A DNA stretch of 64,000 nucleotides from Rhodamnia argentea (Eukaryota > Streptophyta > Magnoliopsida > Myrtales > Myrtaceae), in NCBI RefSeq assembly GCF_020921035.1, contig NC_063155.1:9285001-9349000 (forward strand), given 5' to 3'. This document shows, piece after piece, positions 61,425 through 64,000 of this stretch. The notes beneath the pieces are model-generated. The model was not told the DNA's origin. It saw only the letters and a list, made by a program, of their open reading frames with translations, and searched no databases. Positions within the stretch are counted from its first letter, which is position 1. Each line of letters starts with the position of its first letter. The translations under genes and the position numbers were made by a program.

Positions 61425-61896
61425 TTCCTTAAAAAAATCGTGTATTTATTAGGTCTAGTCTCAATTCTGCTCTGAACTCTTTTATCTAAAAAAAAAACCT
61501 CAAACTTTAGATTCAATACACATCTGTTCCAATTTTTTTTTTGTCTAAGAGAAAAAGCATCAATTTTTAATCTAGTCCTAAATGTGCCTTCATTAGCCTC
61601 CTGTCCAAAAATTACCGTTAGCCATATCTAATTTTCGTATTCTAGAATGGTTTCATTTTGAAGATAATTTTTTTTGTCGCCTTTCTAATGTGGATTTGTT
61701 ATTGATGTGGAAATACTACGCCAAAGTTGGGACGGGACCTTGGGAGTAGATTTGCAAATGGATTGGAATTTGGTATAAAATTCAAGATAAATTTAGAACT
61801 GGACTTAAAGTTTGAATTTTTTTCGAGATGAAAAAAATAAGTCCGAAACAAAATTGAGACCGAATTTAAAGTAAGTTTAGGATTCTTTTAAGTGTT
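61425..61896. repeat. Long inverted-repeat element
   Basis: Arms of roughly 90 bp, with TCTCAATTCTGCTCTGAACTC on the left mirrored by GAAACAAAATTGAGACC on the right, and CCTCAAACTTTAG mirrored by CTTAAAGTTTGA. The interior is AT-rich with no coding content. Borders are approximate. Confidence 0.6.
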
Positions 61897-61945
61897 AGGC
61901 CGTCATTTTCAAGTGACGATGAACTCAATCTAAATGGCTCACTCC

Positions 61946-61948
<3 letters not shown>

Positions 61949-61977
<29 letters not shown>
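61949..61977. repeat. (GA)n microsatellite
   Basis: About fourteen uninterrupted AG units upstream of the DXR gene. Confidence 0.9.
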
Positions 61978-61980
<3 letters not shown>

Positions 61981-62419
61981 GAACAGGATTAAAAAGATTT
62001 CCCAGCAGGAAAGACAAGACTTTCTCCATCGCCGAACATAATTAAACCGCAAAAGGGAAGGGTTTGGACACACCAAGGAGAGGAATCTAATTTTGGGATG
62101 AGCATGGAGCAAGATGTATAATCTCGCCAACAATCTCTGGTTGGATCCCGACAAGAACCAAAAACAGCGTTGCTCATAAGCCTCCATTAGTTAAGGTTAA
62201 GGACCCAACCAGAGGGTATCTGAAGTTACTCAAGCTCTCGAGGACCGTCCTATAAGTTTGATTCCCCTCGCGTCCTATCCTTTTCCTGTCGTTATGCCCT
62301 CCCAACTTACCGTTTGCCATTAAAGGAACAGCACAGTCGACAGAGGAGACCCCCACCGAAGAACAAGACCCACCTTCTGGTTTCGTGGCCACATACACAT
62401 GTTCGTTGTTTTTTGGGCC

Positions 62420-62425
62420 TATAAA
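62420..62425 (+). promoter_or_regulatory. Probable TATA box of DXR
   Basis: TATAAA within GGGCCTATAAACATG, about 112 bp before the DXR start codon, followed by a pyrimidine-rich leader. Confidence 0.5.
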
Positions 62426-62536
62426 CATGCCCACTTGCGATTTCTAGACCACCCGTTTCATTAGATCACTCTTTCACTTCTCGTTTCCTCTGAAGTTCCC
62501 TCCTTTTCTTCGGTTTTGGCAAATTTTTGGTTCTCG

Positions 62537-64000
62537 ATGGCTCTTAATTTGCTGTCTCCTGCTGAAATCAAGGCCGTTTCTTTCTTGGATTCTACAAAAT
62601 CCAATCACCACCACCAACTCAATAAGTTGCCAGGTAGAGAGGTTCTTTCTGCTTCAGCTGCTTCGTTTTTTCTGAAACGCGGCGATGAAATTTGATTCAA
62701 AGGCGTTCTCTTTCGTCTTTGTTCTGGTAATTGGACTTGCGGAGGTCTTTGCTTTCGATCGTTCAGGAATCTCGACGAGCCTGAGCCAGGGAAACGGCGT
62801 TGTTCCTGGTCGTCGAGCTGGAATAAAGTGTACAGAAGTGTCGAGAGTCATTCTTTTGTATCTCTGTTGTCTTTTTACCCTGTCCAATGTGTAAAAAGGT
62901 TCACTTTTCTCGGAAAAGTCATGGTAGTTTTGGTTGTTAATGCGATTTTTCACTTCCATGTTCTCAGATTTTTATCCTTTTCCCTTTTGCGGAAGCTGTC
63001 TTTCATGAATAAGCATTCGGCTTGATGTAGAAAGCAGATGCATTATATGATCATGGTTCATTTGGAATTTGTGCAAGTGAAAGCAATCGGTTACTATGAC
63101 TCACAGATTAGTAACTTCATGGACCGGGTTAATCTGAGCTTATGCAATGGACAAACGTTCTAATTATCTGCTGTCCGACGTTCAGGTGCATTTACGTTGA
63201 AGAGGAAGGATTGTGGAACGAGAAGAATTCATTGTTCAGCACAGCCACCTCCACCAGCCTGGCCTGGACGAGCTGTTCCCGAGACAAATCATAAATCGTG
63301 GAATGGCCCGAAGCCTATTTCTATTGTTGGATCTACTGGTTCCATTGGAACGCAGGTTTGAATATCATGATTTCTCTTTTGGTTTTTTTTTCGTTTCAAG
63401 TATTTGTATGAAGATCCTTGTTGATACCCCTATTTGATACTAAGTCAAAGTTCTTGAGGAACTGCAATGAAATGGATATGTTTTCTGAATTGATGTCAGC
63501 TTCTTTAGTCAGATTGCATTGTCATTTGTTGTAATCTGAATCGGGTGTTTTACAGACTTTGGACATAGTGGCAGAGAACCCTGATAAATTCAGAGTTGTG
63601 GCTATTGCAGCTGGATCAAATGTTACACTTCTATCTGATCAGGTAAACAATCTGTTGCCATGTCATGCTCAGTGTGACACTGTTTGACCGTAAAATCTAC
63701 TAGATTTAGTGACATTAGACACTCGGCCCATATTTGAATCTTTTCAGCTATTGAAGTTCTACAAAATATGACACGATCTGTTCTTCACCTACTAATCTGG
63801 ACTCCCTCGATTTTCTTGGTGAATTAAACATCACTTCTGTGAGTAAGTGGGTGGAAACAAACTGAAAAATATCATGGATTCGATCTTTGTAATCTGATTC
63901 AGATTGAAGCTTTGGATTCAGTGACTTTCTTTTCTGCATTTTACAGATTAAGACGTTCAAGCCTCAATTGGTCGCAGTTAGAAACGAGTCGCTGGTTGAT
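62537..64000 (+). CDS. DXR: 1-deoxy-D-xylulose 5-phosphate reductoisomerase (DXR), 5' part
   Basis: DXR converts DXP to MEP with NADPH, the first committed step of plastid isoprenoid synthesis. Four exons are visible: 62537-62633, 63186-63355, 63556-63642 and 63947 to the window end, all with GT-AG borders. The start [19 protein letters not shown] is a plastid transit peptide, followed by the Pro-rich [13 protein letters not shown] segment that marks plant DXR. The NADPH-binding loop is [13 protein letters not shown], then [20 protein letters not shown]. The rest of the enzyme, including the metal-binding and catalytic loop, is beyond 64000. It follows PEX14 in the same orientation, as At5g62790/At5g62810 are close neighbours in Arabidopsis. 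Confidence 0.94.

Larger units (their letters stand above)
59151..62536. other. Intergenic between PEX14 and DXR
   Basis: No gene supported. The PEX14 3' UTR probably ends near 59700. A hairpin repeat lies at 60030-60333 and another inverted-repeat element at about 61425-61896, followed by a GA microsatellite at 61949-61977. A TATA box for DXR lies at 62420. Confidence 0.65.

Overview
The window is nuclear DNA of a eudicot plant. The evidence is many short spliced exons with GT-AG borders, AT-rich introns, plastid- and peroxisome-related genes, plant-only families (ALDH10, U-box/ARM, P-class PPR, B12D) and a dense load of small inverted-repeat transposons between genes. The species cannot be named from the sequence. 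Gene orders match parts of the Arabidopsis genome, which fits a rosid.

Layout: (1) 89-2720, minus: EDEM-type GH47 alpha-mannosidase (MNS5-like), running off the left edge. (2) 5679-7298, minus: single-exon U-box/ARM ubiquitin ligase. (3) 9661-11809, plus: seven-exon RsmG/GidB rRNA methyltransferase. (4) 13846-22791, plus: nineteen-exon GH89 alpha-N-acetylglucosaminidase (NAGLU). (5) 22792-28276: a repeat nest with a LINE tail, a broken Ty1/copia remnant and a MITE inserted in it. (6) 28277-28537, plus: small conserved protein of unknown function. (7) 32299-37175, plus: fifteen-exon ALDH10 aminoaldehyde/betaine-aldehyde dehydrogenase ending in a peroxisomal SRL signal. (8) 38963-40471, minus: intronless PPR protein (OTP43-like). 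(9) 42121-45107, plus: APC8/CDC23. (10) 46778-48345, minus: B12D. (11) 48346-53717: a second repeat nest. (12) 53718-59150, plus: PEX14. (13) 62537-64000, plus: the first exons of DXR, running off the right edge.

The genes do not form one pathway. They cover ER glycoprotein quality control and glycan turnover (MNS5, NAGLU), ubiquitin-dependent proteolysis (U-box ligase, APC8), organelle RNA work (RsmG, PPR), mitochondria (B12D) and peroxisomes (PEX14, ALDH10), and plastid isoprenoid supply (DXR). As I recall the Arabidopsis map, ALDH10-PPR-APC8-B12D corresponds to two related segments (At3g481xx and At1g749xx), and PEX14-DXR to At5g628xx.

No wholly new system was found. The observations most worth a second look are a missing GT splice donor in NAGLU (GA at 19369-19370), an ALDH10 with isoleucine at the position reported to decide betaine-aldehyde use, a MITE family flanked by TTAA, MULE-like MITEs with 9-bp target duplications that carry GC-rich cores, and a 105-base uninterrupted A run.
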